Shown: positions 8,801 through 16,185, counted from the stretch's first letter. The stretch is 64,000 bases of DNA from Dysosmobacter acutus (GCF_018919205.1 NZ_JAHLQN010000001.1:2728001-2792000), one strand, 5' to 3'. Made by a program: numbers and translations. The notes: generated by a model not told the origin, from the letters alone.

Positions 8801-8829
8801 AGAATAACAAATCATTAATGATTTGTCAA
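8801..8829 (-). promoter_or_regulatory. Promoter of the M29-like/peptide-transporter operon with palindromic operator
   Basis: Leftward promoter with -35 TTGACA (8824-8829), a 17-base spacer and -10 TATTCT (8801-8806). The spacer is almost entirely a perfect 20-base palindrome, ACAAATCATTAATGATTTGT (8807-8826), whose end also covers half of the -35 box. A dimeric repressor bound there would block RNA polymerase. No regulator gene lies in the visible part of the island. Confidence 0.7.
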
Positions 8830-8992
8830 TAGTATAAAAAAGTAACCCGACATATTATCTATTTTTTCCATTTTATCCAAAATCTGTAATGCTTTCTTAG
8901 CAATCATGCCGAAGATATAACAAAATGATGGAATCTTGATAACAAATGCTCTTGACCCTCCCGAATGTCTTCTGATTAGCCTTGCAACTTTT

Positions 8993-10204
8993 TCATTGGA
9001 TATTCTTATTTTCTTTTACTGAAGCAAAAACAATAATCGCTCCTACACATGATAGTGCCGTGCCAATCATCAAAGCTTGGCCAATTCCCCAGAGATCAAT
9101 GACAATTCCTCCAATCAGACTTGCAAAAATGCTGCTGGCGGTGTAATTGATAGTTACCAGCGACTGGCTCTTCACACGGTCTGTCTCCGGAATCATAAAG
9201 TTGGCATAAAAAATGCTTCCCGGATAGAACAGTGCATAAGAGACCAGTTGAAAGGCACTGCCTATATAGATCCACGTCATGCTATGTGCAGTACACATAA
9301 TGATATTCCGTACAATAAACATGACAGCAGCGAATTTCAATATGACAGAGCAGCTGATTTTTTTCACTAACCAAGGCATCGCCGCAGTCGCAAAAGCCTC
9401 CAGAAAAGTAGAAAGAAAAACCGCTTTTCCTACATCATTCTCCGAGCCGCCCACTGGCATCACAATATGAATGAAGAAATTAAAAATAGTAACATGGGCA
9501 AAATATATAAAGATACTGGCCAAAATAAAAAGCATGAAGCGCTTATATTTTTTGTAAAACGACCATGTTGATAGTGGCGCTTTTTTTCTCGCTATCTGTT
9601 CCATTTTTTGTATGCCCAATTCCCGGCCATAATTGAACAGCACTAAAACTAACAGCAAATTTGCTATCAAATAGACAAAGGGAACATTGCGAGTGCTTGT
9701 GCCTTCAATCATTCTACCCACCAAGATCGATGAAAATCCATAGCCAGCGCTGCCAATGCCCCGGGCGATTCCAAAATGAATATATATGCCATAGCTCTCA
9801 AAAATGAACGCCAAAGAATTCAGCAAGGGCTGGATGGTCAATAAGCAATATTCCACCAGCATAAATAGGGGCAGCAGAAAGGGCGACCCCTCCGGAAGCG
9901 ACAGTAATCCCCCTGTGGCAGCCACACTGACCGCCAAAAACACCAGTATCATCCAGCGCACCTTTTGCTCCCGATTTTCATCAGCAGCTGAGGCAATAAA
10001 GGGTTGGGTTAGCAATGTCAAGGCACCGACCACTGAAAAGGATATGCCAATTACAGAGTTGGAGCAGCCCTTTTCCAACAAATAACTGGAGGCAAACACT
10101 GTAATGACACTGTAGGAACAGAGGTAAAGCGCCATTGCCAGGACGTATTGGACATTCATGCTTCGCAGTTTCTTTCCCACAGAGTCGCCTCGTTTCGCAG
10201 GCAT
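8993..10204 (-). CDS. Major facilitator superfamily transporter (MFS_1-like, LacY/nucleoside-symporter branch)
   Basis: A 403-residue integral membrane protein with about 12 predicted helices and a central cytoplasmic loop near residue 200, as in MFS carriers. The first helix region YVLAMALYLCSYSVITVFAS and the GISFSVVGALTLLTQPF block resemble the MFS_1-like family (relatives of LacY and nucleoside:H+ symporters). The ATG used here lies one base beyond the stop of the upstream cyclodeaminase-like gene; an internal ATG 15 codons later is an alternative. Co-transcription with that gene suggests it moves the same metabolite in or out. Substrate unknown. Confidence 0.82.
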   Translation of the reverse strand: MPAKRGDSVGKKLRSMNVQYVLAMALYLCSYSVITVFASSYLLEKGCSNSVIGISFSVVGALTLLTQPFIASAADENREQKVRWMILVFLAVSVAATGGLLSLPEGSPFLLPLFMLVEYCLLTIQPLLNSLAFIFESYGIYIHFGIARGIGSAGYGFSSILVGRMIEGTSTRNVPFVYLIANLLLVLVLFNYGRELGIQKMEQIARKKAPLSTWSFYKKYKRFMLFILASIFIYFAHVTIFNFFIHIVMPVGGSENDVGKAVFLSTFLEAFATAAMPWLVKKISCSVILKFAAVMFIVRNIIMCTAHSMTWIYIGSAFQLVSYALFYPGSIFYANFMIPETDRVKSQSLVTINYTASSIFASLIGGIVIDLWGIGQALMIGTALSCVGAIIVFASVKENKNIQ

Positions 10205-10205
10205 C

Positions 10206-11177
10206 TTATTCCCAAGCGGTACCGCAGCCCTTGGCTTTGGCCCGCTCATAAATAGCTGCCGCCGTCATGATATCCTCAGCAGCAAAACCAACAGTTTCAA
10301 ACAACAAGTTCTGTTCAGCGCTTGTTCTCCCGTCCATTTTCCCCATCAACACCTGTGCCAAGTCCACCAAATTGTCTTCGCTGATCAATCCCTCCTGCAA
10401 GGGGATCATAATGTCACCAGCCTCTTTCAGAACAGCTTCTTTGGAATCACAAAAGATTTTATCTACCATCTTCACTAACTTCGGGTCGATCTCCTGCATA
10501 TCCGGACGATAGGCACCTACAGCGCTGATGGTCACTCCTGGCTTTATACAGTCAGCAGAAAAAGTCGGTTTTTTAGAGGAGGTGGCAGTTGCAATAATAT
10601 CTACATCCGTAATGGCTGCATTGCTGTCAGAAAAAGCCAAAAATTTAATATTTGGGAAACTGTTTTGCATCTTCTGTGTTAATGCCTCCGCTCGTTCCAA
10701 AGCTACATCCGCAATGTGGATCTCCTCGATCTTACGCACAGTCAGAATTGCCTTGATTTGGGTTTCAGCCTGCCCTCCAGAACCGATCATAGCAGCAATT
10801 CGTGCATCCTTTCTTGCTAAGCGGCGAAGAGCCGCCCCGGTAGCGCCGCCAGTGCGCAGCTGAGTGACATAGGTTCCGTCCAAATAAGCCAAGGGTATCC
10901 CTGTTTTTCCGTCAAAAAGGATCAGTGATGATGGTGCTGTTGGTAAGTGTTTATCGAAATTTCCCGGAAAGATATTGACCGCTTTTAAAATAGCATATCC
11001 TTTGGCCTCCATATATGCAGGCATGAATAAAAAGTTTCCACCAGATGTCAGAATCACTGTTCTTAGCGGTGATTCAACATTTCCCTTCAAATTTTCTATA
11101 AATGCAGTCTCAACTGACTCTATCGCATCTCTCATGGAAAAGCACAGTTCAATTTCCTTCCGATTCAACAGCAGCAT
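10206..11177 (-). CDS. Ornithine cyclodeaminase / mu-crystallin family protein
   Basis: A 323-residue NAD(P)-dependent protein of the ornithine cyclodeaminase/mu-crystallin family. Known members cyclise ornithine to proline, or reduce/oxidise imino acids, alanine, opine precursors or ketimines. The Rossmann segment IGSGGQAETQIKAI (about residues 131-144) and the preceding YLDGTYVTQLRTGGATGAAL substrate/dinucleotide block are clear. GAGGAGG precedes the ATG by five bases. It opens a two-gene unit with the MFS transporter, behind its own promoter. An imino-acid or N-alkyl amino-acid dehydrogenase role would fit a cluster handling unusual peptides, but this is inference; true ornithine cyclodeaminase activity is not assured. 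Confidence 0.85.
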   Translation of the reverse strand: MLLLNRKEIELCFSMRDAIESVETAFIENLKGNVESPLRTVILTSGGNFLFMPAYMEAKGYAILKAVNIFPGNFDKHLPTAPSSLILFDGKTGIPLAYLDGTYVTQLRTGGATGAALRRLARKDARIAAMIGSGGQAETQIKAILTVRKIEEIHIADVALERAEALTQKMQNSFPNIKFLAFSDSNAAITDVDIIATATSSKKPTFSADCIKPGVTISAVGAYRPDMQEIDPKLVKMVDKIFCDSKEAVLKEAGDIMIPLQEGLISEDNLVDLAQVLMGKMDGRTSAEQNLLFETVGFAAEDIMTAAAIYERAKAKGCGTAWE

Positions 11178-11195
11178 AGTTTCCTCCTCTTTTAT

Positions 11196-11234
11196 TTCAT
11201 CAATATTAATTAATTATTACTCGTAATTGATGAA
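11196..11234. promoter_or_regulatory. Inverted repeat in the 5' leader of the cyclodeaminase-like gene
   Basis: Arms TTCATCAAT (11196-11204) and ATTGATGAA (11226-11234) are perfect 9-base inverted copies 21 bases apart, with an AT-rich centre that includes ATTAATTAAT. They lie just downstream of the predicted transcription start of the leftward gene, a position suited to a repressor. Confidence 0.5.
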
Positions 11235-11245
11235 TTATAGCTAAC

Positions 11246-11274
11246 ATTTTATATGCGCCAATCTTATGTGTCAA
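11246..11274 (-). promoter_or_regulatory. Promoter of the cyclodeaminase-like gene and MFS gene
   Basis: Leftward -35 TTGACA (11269-11274), 17-base spacer, -10 TAAAAT (11246-11251). The predicted start of transcription is about 60 bases before the ATG. Confidence 0.7.
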
Positions 11275-11572
11275 GGTGTTTTTTCGATTACACAGTGCAT
11301 GTCGGGTTATATTAGTAGTTGCGAAATAATTGGACAGTGGACCGCTGAGTCTTTGAGCACTATACTTAAAAGTGTATAATTTAACGTCGTGAGGCGTCTT
11401 TTTTACCGGATTTTTAGTACAATCAATCTCTTTAAGACCTTCTTAGCAGGAGCTAAGCCTGACGGGTTTCCAAAACCATCTTGTGAAAAAAAGGCTCCTA
11501 TGGTAAAGTGGAGTATATCAGTCCGCCCCGGTTGGACAGGCGGTTTGAAGTAATTTATTAAAGTGGCAGACC
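11275..11572. other. Long intergenic stretch with a remnant-like or structured segment
   Basis: This stretch marks the change from the AT-rich island to GC-rich backbone. It holds a rightward promoter (11353-11380) and, from about 11420 to 11560, a rightward open frame without any start codon (reading ...LAGAKPDGFPKPSCEKKAP...). The same bases contain a perfect small hairpin CTTAGC-AGGA-GCTAAG (11442-11457) and a GC-rich CCGCC...GGCGG pair near 11521-11545. It may be a decayed gene end or a folded leader; I cannot decide. Confidence 0.35.
11353..11380 (+). promoter_or_regulatory. Candidate promoter for the proline-iminopeptidase-like gene
   Basis: TTGAGC (11353-11358), 16-base spacer, TATAAT (11375-11380). 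The spacer has an imperfect dyad around ATACTTAAAAGTGTAT. It would give a leader of about 185 bases before the gene's ATG. Confidence 0.5.
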
Positions 11573-12520
11573 ATGAGTCGATTGGAAGAGGAGTACGTCT
11601 CAATCAACGGCATTGAACAGTTTTTGCTGCACTACCCCAAAGCACCCGGCACCCCGATCCTGCTGTATCTCCACGGCGGCCCCGGCAGCGTCGAATCGCT
11701 GTTTGCGTACGAGCTGGACAACGCGTGGGGCGATCTGTTCACCCATGTGCATTGGGATCAGCGCGGCGCGGGCAAAACCCTCCGCAGAAACAAGAGAGCC
11801 GGTCTGCCCAAGACAGTGGATCAAATGCTGGATGATTTGCACGGCGTGATAGGGCATTTGCAGCGCAAGTACGGGATTAAACAGGTGGTCCTCTTAGGTC
11901 ATTCCTGGGGCAGCCTGCTGGGCAGCCTGTATGTGTTCCGGCATCCTGAAACCGTCTTGGCATACATCGGCGCAGGACAGGTCGTCAGTATGCTGGAGAA
12001 CGAGCGGACCGCGTATCAGGAAACGCTGGCAATGGCTCAAAAGGCGGGAAACCAGGCGCATCTCCGGACACTGGAAAAGATGGGGGAGTATCCCCCCGGC
12101 GACCCGGAGCTGCTGCTGAAGCTCCTGCCGAAAATGCGGAAAATTCAGGAAGCTTATGACAATGGCCCGGTCTCGGGTTCCGGTCTGGGTGATCTGCTCC
12201 ACACCCTACGGCACAGCCCATCCTTTCAATGGGGCGATTTGATCAGTTTTATGCAAATCATGAAAGTGAATCACCCCCTCCACCTGGAAATGCTGTCCTT
12301 CAACCTCCGTGAGTTCCCACCCCATTATAAAGTGCCGGTTCACTACATTCTTGGAGAAATGGATACCATCACTTCAACGTCTCTTGGCAAAGCGTATTTT
12401 GATACGATCGACGCTCCTTACAAAACAATCACCACGATTCCGGGAGCGGGCCACAATCTCATGCATGAACGGCCCGGTGAATTTGCCGCTGCGCTTCGTG
12501 CTGTGCGGCAGACACTGTAG
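11573..12520 (+). CDS. Proline-iminopeptidase-like alpha/beta hydrolase
   Basis: A 315-residue cytoplasmic hydrolase of the S33 family, which removes N-terminal proline or other residues from small peptides. The oxyanion-hole motif HGGPG is at residues 34-38, WDQRGAG at 61-67, the nucleophile elbow GHSWGS has Ser111, and the acid and base are Asp264 (GEMD) and His294 (GAGH). The cap domain lies between about residues 130 and 230. The start has only a poor ribosome site (AGTGGCAG), so expression may be low or the leader may matter. It faces away from the peptide island and is followed by a perfect palindromic terminator. Confidence 0.85.
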   Translation: MSRLEEEYVSINGIEQFLLHYPKAPGTPILLYLHGGPGSVESLFAYELDNAWGDLFTHVHWDQRGAGKTLRRNKRAGLPKTVDQMLDDLHGVIGHLQRKYGIKQVVLLGHSWGSLLGSLYVFRHPETVLAYIGAGQVVSMLENERTAYQETLAMAQKAGNQAHLRTLEKMGEYPPGDPELLLKLLPKMRKIQEAYDNGPVSGSGLGDLLHTLRHSPSFQWGDLISFMQIMKVNHPLHLEMLSFNLREFPPHYKVPVHYILGEMDTITSTSLGKAYFDTIDAPYKTITTIPGAGHNLMHERPGEFAAALRAVRQTL

Positions 12521-12654
12521 ATGCATGCGCCGCCGCGCAAAGTCAAGGACCGTTGGGACAGCATCTTGTGGGCCAGCGCCGCTCCGGGAGTGGATTCCAG
12601 GGCTCCTCCAATTCAGCTGCGAACCGAGCCTGCGAAAGGACAATAGGAGCGAAT

Positions 12655-12684
12655 GGGCCGCCTCCAATGCATTGGAGGCGGCCC
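12655..12684. terminator. Bidirectional palindromic terminator
   Basis: A perfect 30-base palindrome (arms GGGCCGCCTCCAATG / CATTGGAGGCGGCCC) followed on the plus strand by TTCTTTCGTTT. It lies between two convergent genes, the hydrolase and the DUF3169 protein, and can end both. Confidence 0.75.
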
Positions 12685-12731
12685 TTCTTTCGTTTCCCGC
12701 AATTCAGTTTCGATTATTTCAGCCGCATCTC

Positions 12732-13490
12732 TCACTTTCCCCGCCCCATACGGACGCACTCCAGCAGATAGCTCACCTGCAGCACGCCCCAGATCACCGT
12801 CAGCACGAACACCGGCATCAGCCCGAAGTCAAAGAGAAAGCTGCCAAATACAAGCATCATCCAGAGAAAGATGCAGGCACTGCTGGTGGTCCGGAAGGCA
12901 CGGTAAGCGGCCTGGCCGATCTGCGCGCGCTCCGCCTCGTCACAGCTTGAAAACCACTTCTTCTGAAATTTCATATCATATACGCTGCCCTGCTTCTCCG
13001 GGTTCATGGCGCGGGTCAGGTCCACCGCCTTCTGCTGGATCACCACCACAATGGCGCAGGAGAGGATAAACCAGCCCACCACCGCCAAATTGGACCCAGT
13101 TCCCCGAAGGCAGATGCTGCCCGCGGCCATGAGAAAGAAGTCCAGGATCATTGTGACCTGGCCCAGCAGCATCGTCCAGTTCAGCTCCTGATCGACTCTG
13201 TCCATGACCGCCTCATCCTCGCCGTCCCAGATTGCAGCCTGCTTTCTGGCCAAACGATATTTTCCCCAGGCGGCGCCTAACAGCACCACGGAGATCACCG
13301 GGATAGCCCAGGGCGTCACGGTGCGCCAAAACACTTCCAGCCAGGCGCTAATCGCCTCGGGAAGTCCCACATCCCCGGCAATGCCAATGCCAAACCCCAG
13401 CACACCGCCAAAGGCAGCGGCAAGAACGACCACCAATATGAATTTGGGGAACGCCTTTTTATTCTCCTGTTTTACACGATTCATCTCCAT
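12732..13490 (-). CDS. DUF3169 family membrane protein
   Basis: A 252-residue membrane protein matching the DUF3169 pattern: a basic N-terminus, two helices (about residues 15-38 and 58-78), a charged cytoplasmic segment with RKQAAIWDGEDEAVMDRVD, then two pairs of C-terminal helices. Function is unknown; such proteins are commonly paired with a small XRE-type regulator, as here. The ATG lies three bases after the regulator's stop, and the regulator's last codons supply the AGGAGG ribosome site. Both genes should be made from one message and the membrane protein may sense the signal that relieves repression (inference). Confidence 0.8.
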   Translation of the reverse strand: MEMNRVKQENKKAFPKFILVVVLAAAFGGVLGFGIGIAGDVGLPEAISAWLEVFWRTVTPWAIPVISVVLLGAAWGKYRLARKQAAIWDGEDEAVMDRVDQELNWTMLLGQVTMILDFFLMAAGSICLRGTGSNLAVVGWFILSCAIVVVIQQKAVDLTRAMNPEKQGSVYDMKFQKKWFSSCDEAERAQIGQAAYRAFRTTSSACIFLWMMLVFGSFLFDFGLMPVFVLTVIWGVLQVSYLLECVRMGRGK

Positions 13491-13493
13491 TGC

Positions 13494-13697
13494 TCAATCC
13501 TCCTGATATGAAAAAATATCCTCTACCGCTGCGCCGCAGACCCCGGCGATCTTCAGCGCCAGCGTCACCGACGGGGAATAGTCTCCCCGCTCAATCTGGC
13601 TGATGGTTTGGCGGGAAACTCCCACCAACGCCCCCATCTCCTGCTGATTCACTCCAAGCCGGGCCCGATGCTCTTTGAGCCGATTATAGAGCGGCAT
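13494..13697 (-). CDS. XRE-family transcriptional regulator (small HTH_3 protein)
   Basis: A 67-residue stand-alone helix-turn-helix protein. The HTH covers residues about 8-60 with the recognition region VSRQTISQIERGDYSPS, the standard HTH_3 pattern. The ATG at 13697 is preceded by GAGGAG at seven bases; a longer reading from 13739 runs through the operator and lacks a ribosome site. Five TTGTC/GACAA half-sites overlap its promoter, which points to autoregulation. Together with the downstream DUF3169 protein it forms a two-gene unit. Confidence 0.88.
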   Translation of the reverse strand: MPLYNRLKEHRARLGVNQQEMGALVGVSRQTISQIERGDYSPSVTLALKIAGVCGAAVEDIFSYQED

Positions 13698-13724
13698 TTT
13701 TATTCTCCTCTCTGCCAATCTTTC

Positions 13725-13785
13725 TTGTCGATATGACAACTTTAATTGTCATTCATACTATACCACTGACAACTATCCTTGTCAA
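13725..13785 (-). promoter_or_regulatory. Promoter of the XRE/DUF3169 unit with five TTGTC/GACAA half-sites
   Basis: Leftward -35 TTGACA (13780-13785), 17-base spacer, -10 TATAGT (13757-13762). Half-sites: TTGTC at 13725, GACAA at 13735, TTGTC at 13746, GACAA at 13768 and TTGTC at 13779. Two neighbouring pairs form clean inverted repeats with 5- and 6-base centres, one below the -10 box and one over the -35 box, so a bound repressor would cover the whole promoter. Confidence 0.75.
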
Positions 13786-13811
13786 TAGGGCGGCAAAACT
13801 TTATTTTGAAA

Positions 13812-13842
13812 GGCTTGGACGACAGCAGCTGCCATCCAAGCC
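13812..13842 (-). terminator. Candidate terminator after the broken MerR-type gene
   Basis: Outer stem GGCTTGGA / TCCAAGCC with a partly paired interior (CAGC...GCTG). On the minus strand it is followed by TTTCAAAAT. It lies 20 bases beyond the stop of the MerR-type remnant. Confidence 0.5.
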
Positions 13843-13862
13843 CCGTCCGCAGCGGGCGCCCG

Positions 13863-14461
13863 TCACCGTCGGTAAAACGCTTCGATGGCCCGGGCGAAGA
13901 ACTCCGCCGTCCCGTCTCCGTACCGCGCATCCACAGCCTGCCGGGTCCGCTCGTCCCGGTAGAAACGGGCCTGGGCCAGCATAAGTCCTTTCTCCTCCTT
14001 TGCCTGAGAGATGGTCTTCATGACAAGTGCATATGCCCCAATGAGCCTCTGGACCGCAGGAGAGGTGAGACCACAGTCCCGCTTTTTGCTCAGCTTTTGC
14101 TGGAGCTTCTCCAACTGATCTTTACAGCGCCCGGCATCTTCGGTACTGATCGGATTCTTTACGGCGGAGAGATATGCCTCTTTTCCCCCGTACCACTCCA
14201 CCAACTCCGCGTACTGCCGCTGCATATCCGCTGAGGACAGGGCCGCTATGTAGTGCTCCTTCCACTGTTCCACACCGCCGAATTCCCGGATGGAACACTG
14301 CCTGATGGATTCAGGCATTCGGCCGAACATGGTCTGGAACAGCTCTGGCGGTATCCCGCCCCGCTTCTCTCCGTGGGCACAAGCAGCCCGATCTCATCAT
14401 AATAGTGAAGCGTCCGCGCACTGATCCCCGTGCGCCCTGCCATCTCTTTGACCGTCATCAT
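13863..14461 (-). pseudogene. MerR-family regulator with TipAS-like C-terminus, internally deleted and frameshifted
   Basis: The first 38 codons encode an intact start of a MerR DNA-binding domain ([20 protein letters not shown] then [16 protein letters not shown]). The expected second half of the HTH domain and the dimerisation coiled coil, about 90 residues, are missing. The frame then shifts at about 14345-14350, and a second frame continues with [16 protein letters not shown] and an antibiotic-binding TipAS-type region (YGGKEAYLSAV to EAFYRR). Read together this is a deletion plus frameshift, so no normal regulator can be made. The ribosome site AAAGGAGG and a MerR-type promoter remain intact. 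An alternative is two very small separate proteins, which I think less likely. Confidence 0.75.
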
Positions 14462-14483
14462 TTTCCTTGCCTCCTTTGCACTG

Positions 14484-14514
14484 AGTTTAAACCATCACGC
14501 CCCGTGAAGGTCAA
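14484..14514 (-). promoter_or_regulatory. MerR-type promoter with 19-base spacer and central dyad
   Basis: -35 TTGACC (14509-14514), spacer of 19 bases, -10 TAAACT (14484-14489). Inside is a near-perfect dyad, ACCTTCACG-GGG-CGTGATGGT, with one mismatch. The long spacer carrying the operator is the hallmark of promoters twisted into activity by MerR proteins, here apparently autoregulated. Confidence 0.7.
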
Positions 14515-14617
14515 GGCCTTTTTACCCTTTTTATGCGCTTTGCGATCCATGCAGAAACGTACCCTCTCCAGTCTCCGCCCTCCACGCCTCACCTGCTCAC
14601 CGGGCGGAGTGAACCGG

Positions 14618-14653
14618 CTGCGGCGGCACAGCGTTTCAGCTGTGCCGCCGCAG
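14618..14653 (-). terminator. Hairpin downstream of spoVAF
   Basis: A 15-base perfect stem (CTGCGGCGGCACAGC / GCTGTGCCGCCGCAG) with a 6-base loop, 15 bases after the stop of the germination gene. No clear T-run follows, so termination efficiency is uncertain. Confidence 0.55.
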
Positions 14654-14667
14654 GGAATTTGATTTAG

Positions 14668-16086
14668 TTACGTGTTTTTCCGGCTGATTGGCCGGCGTAT
14701 GAGCAGACCGCGCATGGCCTTCCAGTTGAAGGGAATCAGGGGGTAGAGATACCCGGGTCCCACCAGGGGCTTGGTGGTGGCCATCAGCACCAGGGCGCCC
14801 AGAATGCCAAGGCCAAAGCCCCACCACTCAAAGAGGGCGATCAAAACAAGGAGTACAAGCCGAATGAGCTTGAAGGCATAGCCCAATTCAAAGCTGGGCT
14901 GGGCAAAGGTCGCAATGGATACAAAGGCCATATAGACCAGCACCTCTGGCACCAGCCAGCGGGCCTGGACCGCAAAGTCGCCCAGGATCAGAGCTCCCAA
15001 CATGGAGAAGGAGTTGGCCAGCGAGCTTGGGGTATTGAGGGAGGCTAACTTCAGAATGTCCACCAAAAACTCCACGATGACCAGCTGCAGCAGCAGAGGC
15101 ACACCGCTGGGCTCCTCCACTTTCAGGAAGGCCAGGTACTGGGGAAGGTCCGCCGGATGGCTGGCCAGCAGATACCACACCGGCGTGATGATCAGGGACA
15201 GCAAAAACACCATGAACCGCACCAGCCGCAGGTAGGATCCGATCAGAGGCGGAAAATAGAAGTCGTTGGCCTCCTGGACAAAATCGAAAAACGTGGTGGG
15301 CAGAATCATCACCGACGGAGAGTTGTCCACCAGCAGGAGGATCTCTCCCTCCATCACACTGGCGGCCGCCGCATCTGGCCGCTCCGTATAGCGTACCTTG
15401 GGAAAGGGGTTGTACCACTGGGGCGCCATCATGGCCTCCGCCACGCTCTCCTGGCCCATGGAGATGGAATTCACATCAAGATTGGTCACTTTCTTCCGGA
15501 CCTGCTCCAGCAGCTTTTTGTCCACCCGGTCCTCCAGGTAGCAGAGGACAATGTCCGTTTTGGACCGGCCGCCCACCTTGTGGTTTTCCATGGTCAGCCG
15601 CGGATCCCGGATCCGGCGGCGGATCAGAGCCGTGTTGTGCAGCAGCGTCTCCACAAAGCCGTCGTGAGAGCCCCGGAGCACCTTGCCGTCCGCCGGCTCC
15701 TCCACGCTGCGGACCGGATACTTTTTCGCGTCGATCAGCGCCGCGCCGCGCACCCCATCCATGATCAGCAGAGTCTTGCCCAGCAGCACCGACGTGACAA
15801 TGTCTTCATAGGAGAAGCTGACGTTCACCTCGCAGAAGGTAACGAACCCGTCTGCAAATTCCTGCATCTCTTTGATATCCCGCACCCGTTCCGGCGATAT
15901 ATTCAGCCAGAAGGAGCCCATCCGCTCCAGCACCGCGTCTTCCCCGTAGCCGTCCAACACCCAGACCCGAACCCGGCGGCCGCCGATGATAAAGTCTCTT
16001 GAAACCATATCGTAGTTGCGCCCCACACCAAGAAGCTGATCAAAAATTTTCTGGTTGGCGGCAAAATCCTGTGACAGCTGTTCCAT
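14668..16086 (-). CDS. spoVAF: Spore germination protein SpoVAF (GerA family)
   Basis: A 472-residue protein of the GerA/SpoVAF family, which sits in the inner spore membrane and takes part in ion release at germination. The cytoplasmic N-terminal half has the family core RGSHDGFVETLLHNTALIRR and QESVAEAMM, followed by NPFPKVRYTERPD and EILLLVDNSPSVM; about five membrane helices fill residues 280-455. The RGSHDGF and NPFPKVRYTERPD wording fits SpoVAF better than GerAA. ATG at 16086 has GGGAGG six bases upstream; the 13-codon longer reading covers the promoter. It stands alone, without spoVA genes, and has a forespore-type promoter. Confidence 0.88.
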   Translation of the reverse strand: MEQLSQDFAANQKIFDQLLGVGRNYDMVSRDFIIGGRRVRVWVLDGYGEDAVLERMGSFWLNISPERVRDIKEMQEFADGFVTFCEVNVSFSYEDIVTSVLLGKTLLIMDGVRGAALIDAKKYPVRSVEEPADGKVLRGSHDGFVETLLHNTALIRRRIRDPRLTMENHKVGGRSKTDIVLCYLEDRVDKKLLEQVRKKVTNLDVNSISMGQESVAEAMMAPQWYNPFPKVRYTERPDAAAASVMEGEILLLVDNSPSVMILPTTFFDFVQEANDFYFPPLIGSYLRLVRFMVFLLSLIITPVWYLLASHPADLPQYLAFLKVEEPSGVPLLLQLVIVEFLVDILKLASLNTPSSLANSFSMLGALILGDFAVQARWLVPEVLVYMAFVSIATFAQPSFELGYAFKLIRLVLLVLIALFEWWGFGLGILGALVLMATTKPLVGPGYLYPLIPFNWKAMRGLLIRRPISRKNT

Positions 16087-16107
16087 CCGATCCCTCCCAT
16101 TCAGGAT

Positions 16108-16136
16108 TAGTATGGAATCTCTCACAGGAATTATAC
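16108..16136 (-). promoter_or_regulatory. Forespore-type (sigma F/sigma G) promoter of spoVAF
   Basis: GTATA (16132-16136) and CATACTA (16108-16114) are separated by 17 bases, matching the sigma F/G pattern (-35 GYATA-like, -10 CATNNTA). The start of transcription would fall just before the GGGAGG ribosome site. The -35 box directly follows the T-run of the terminator of the upstream gene. Confidence 0.6.
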
Positions 16137-16139
16137 AAA

Positions 16140-16167
16140 AAAGGCGGCGCCCAAAGACGCCGCCTTT
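16140..16167 (-). terminator. Terminator of the zinc-ribbon gene
   Basis: A 10-base stem (AAAGGCGGCG / CGCCGCCTTT) with an 8-base loop, followed on the minus strand by a T-run; a classic intrinsic terminator 19 bases after the stop. Confidence 0.85.
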
Positions 16168-16185
16168 CTCTGATCTCTATGGGGA

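Noticed and set aside
11403-11603. A 66-codon leftward frame before the iminopeptidase gene
   Set aside because: It has no ribosome site, and it overlaps the start of a certain gene on the other strand.
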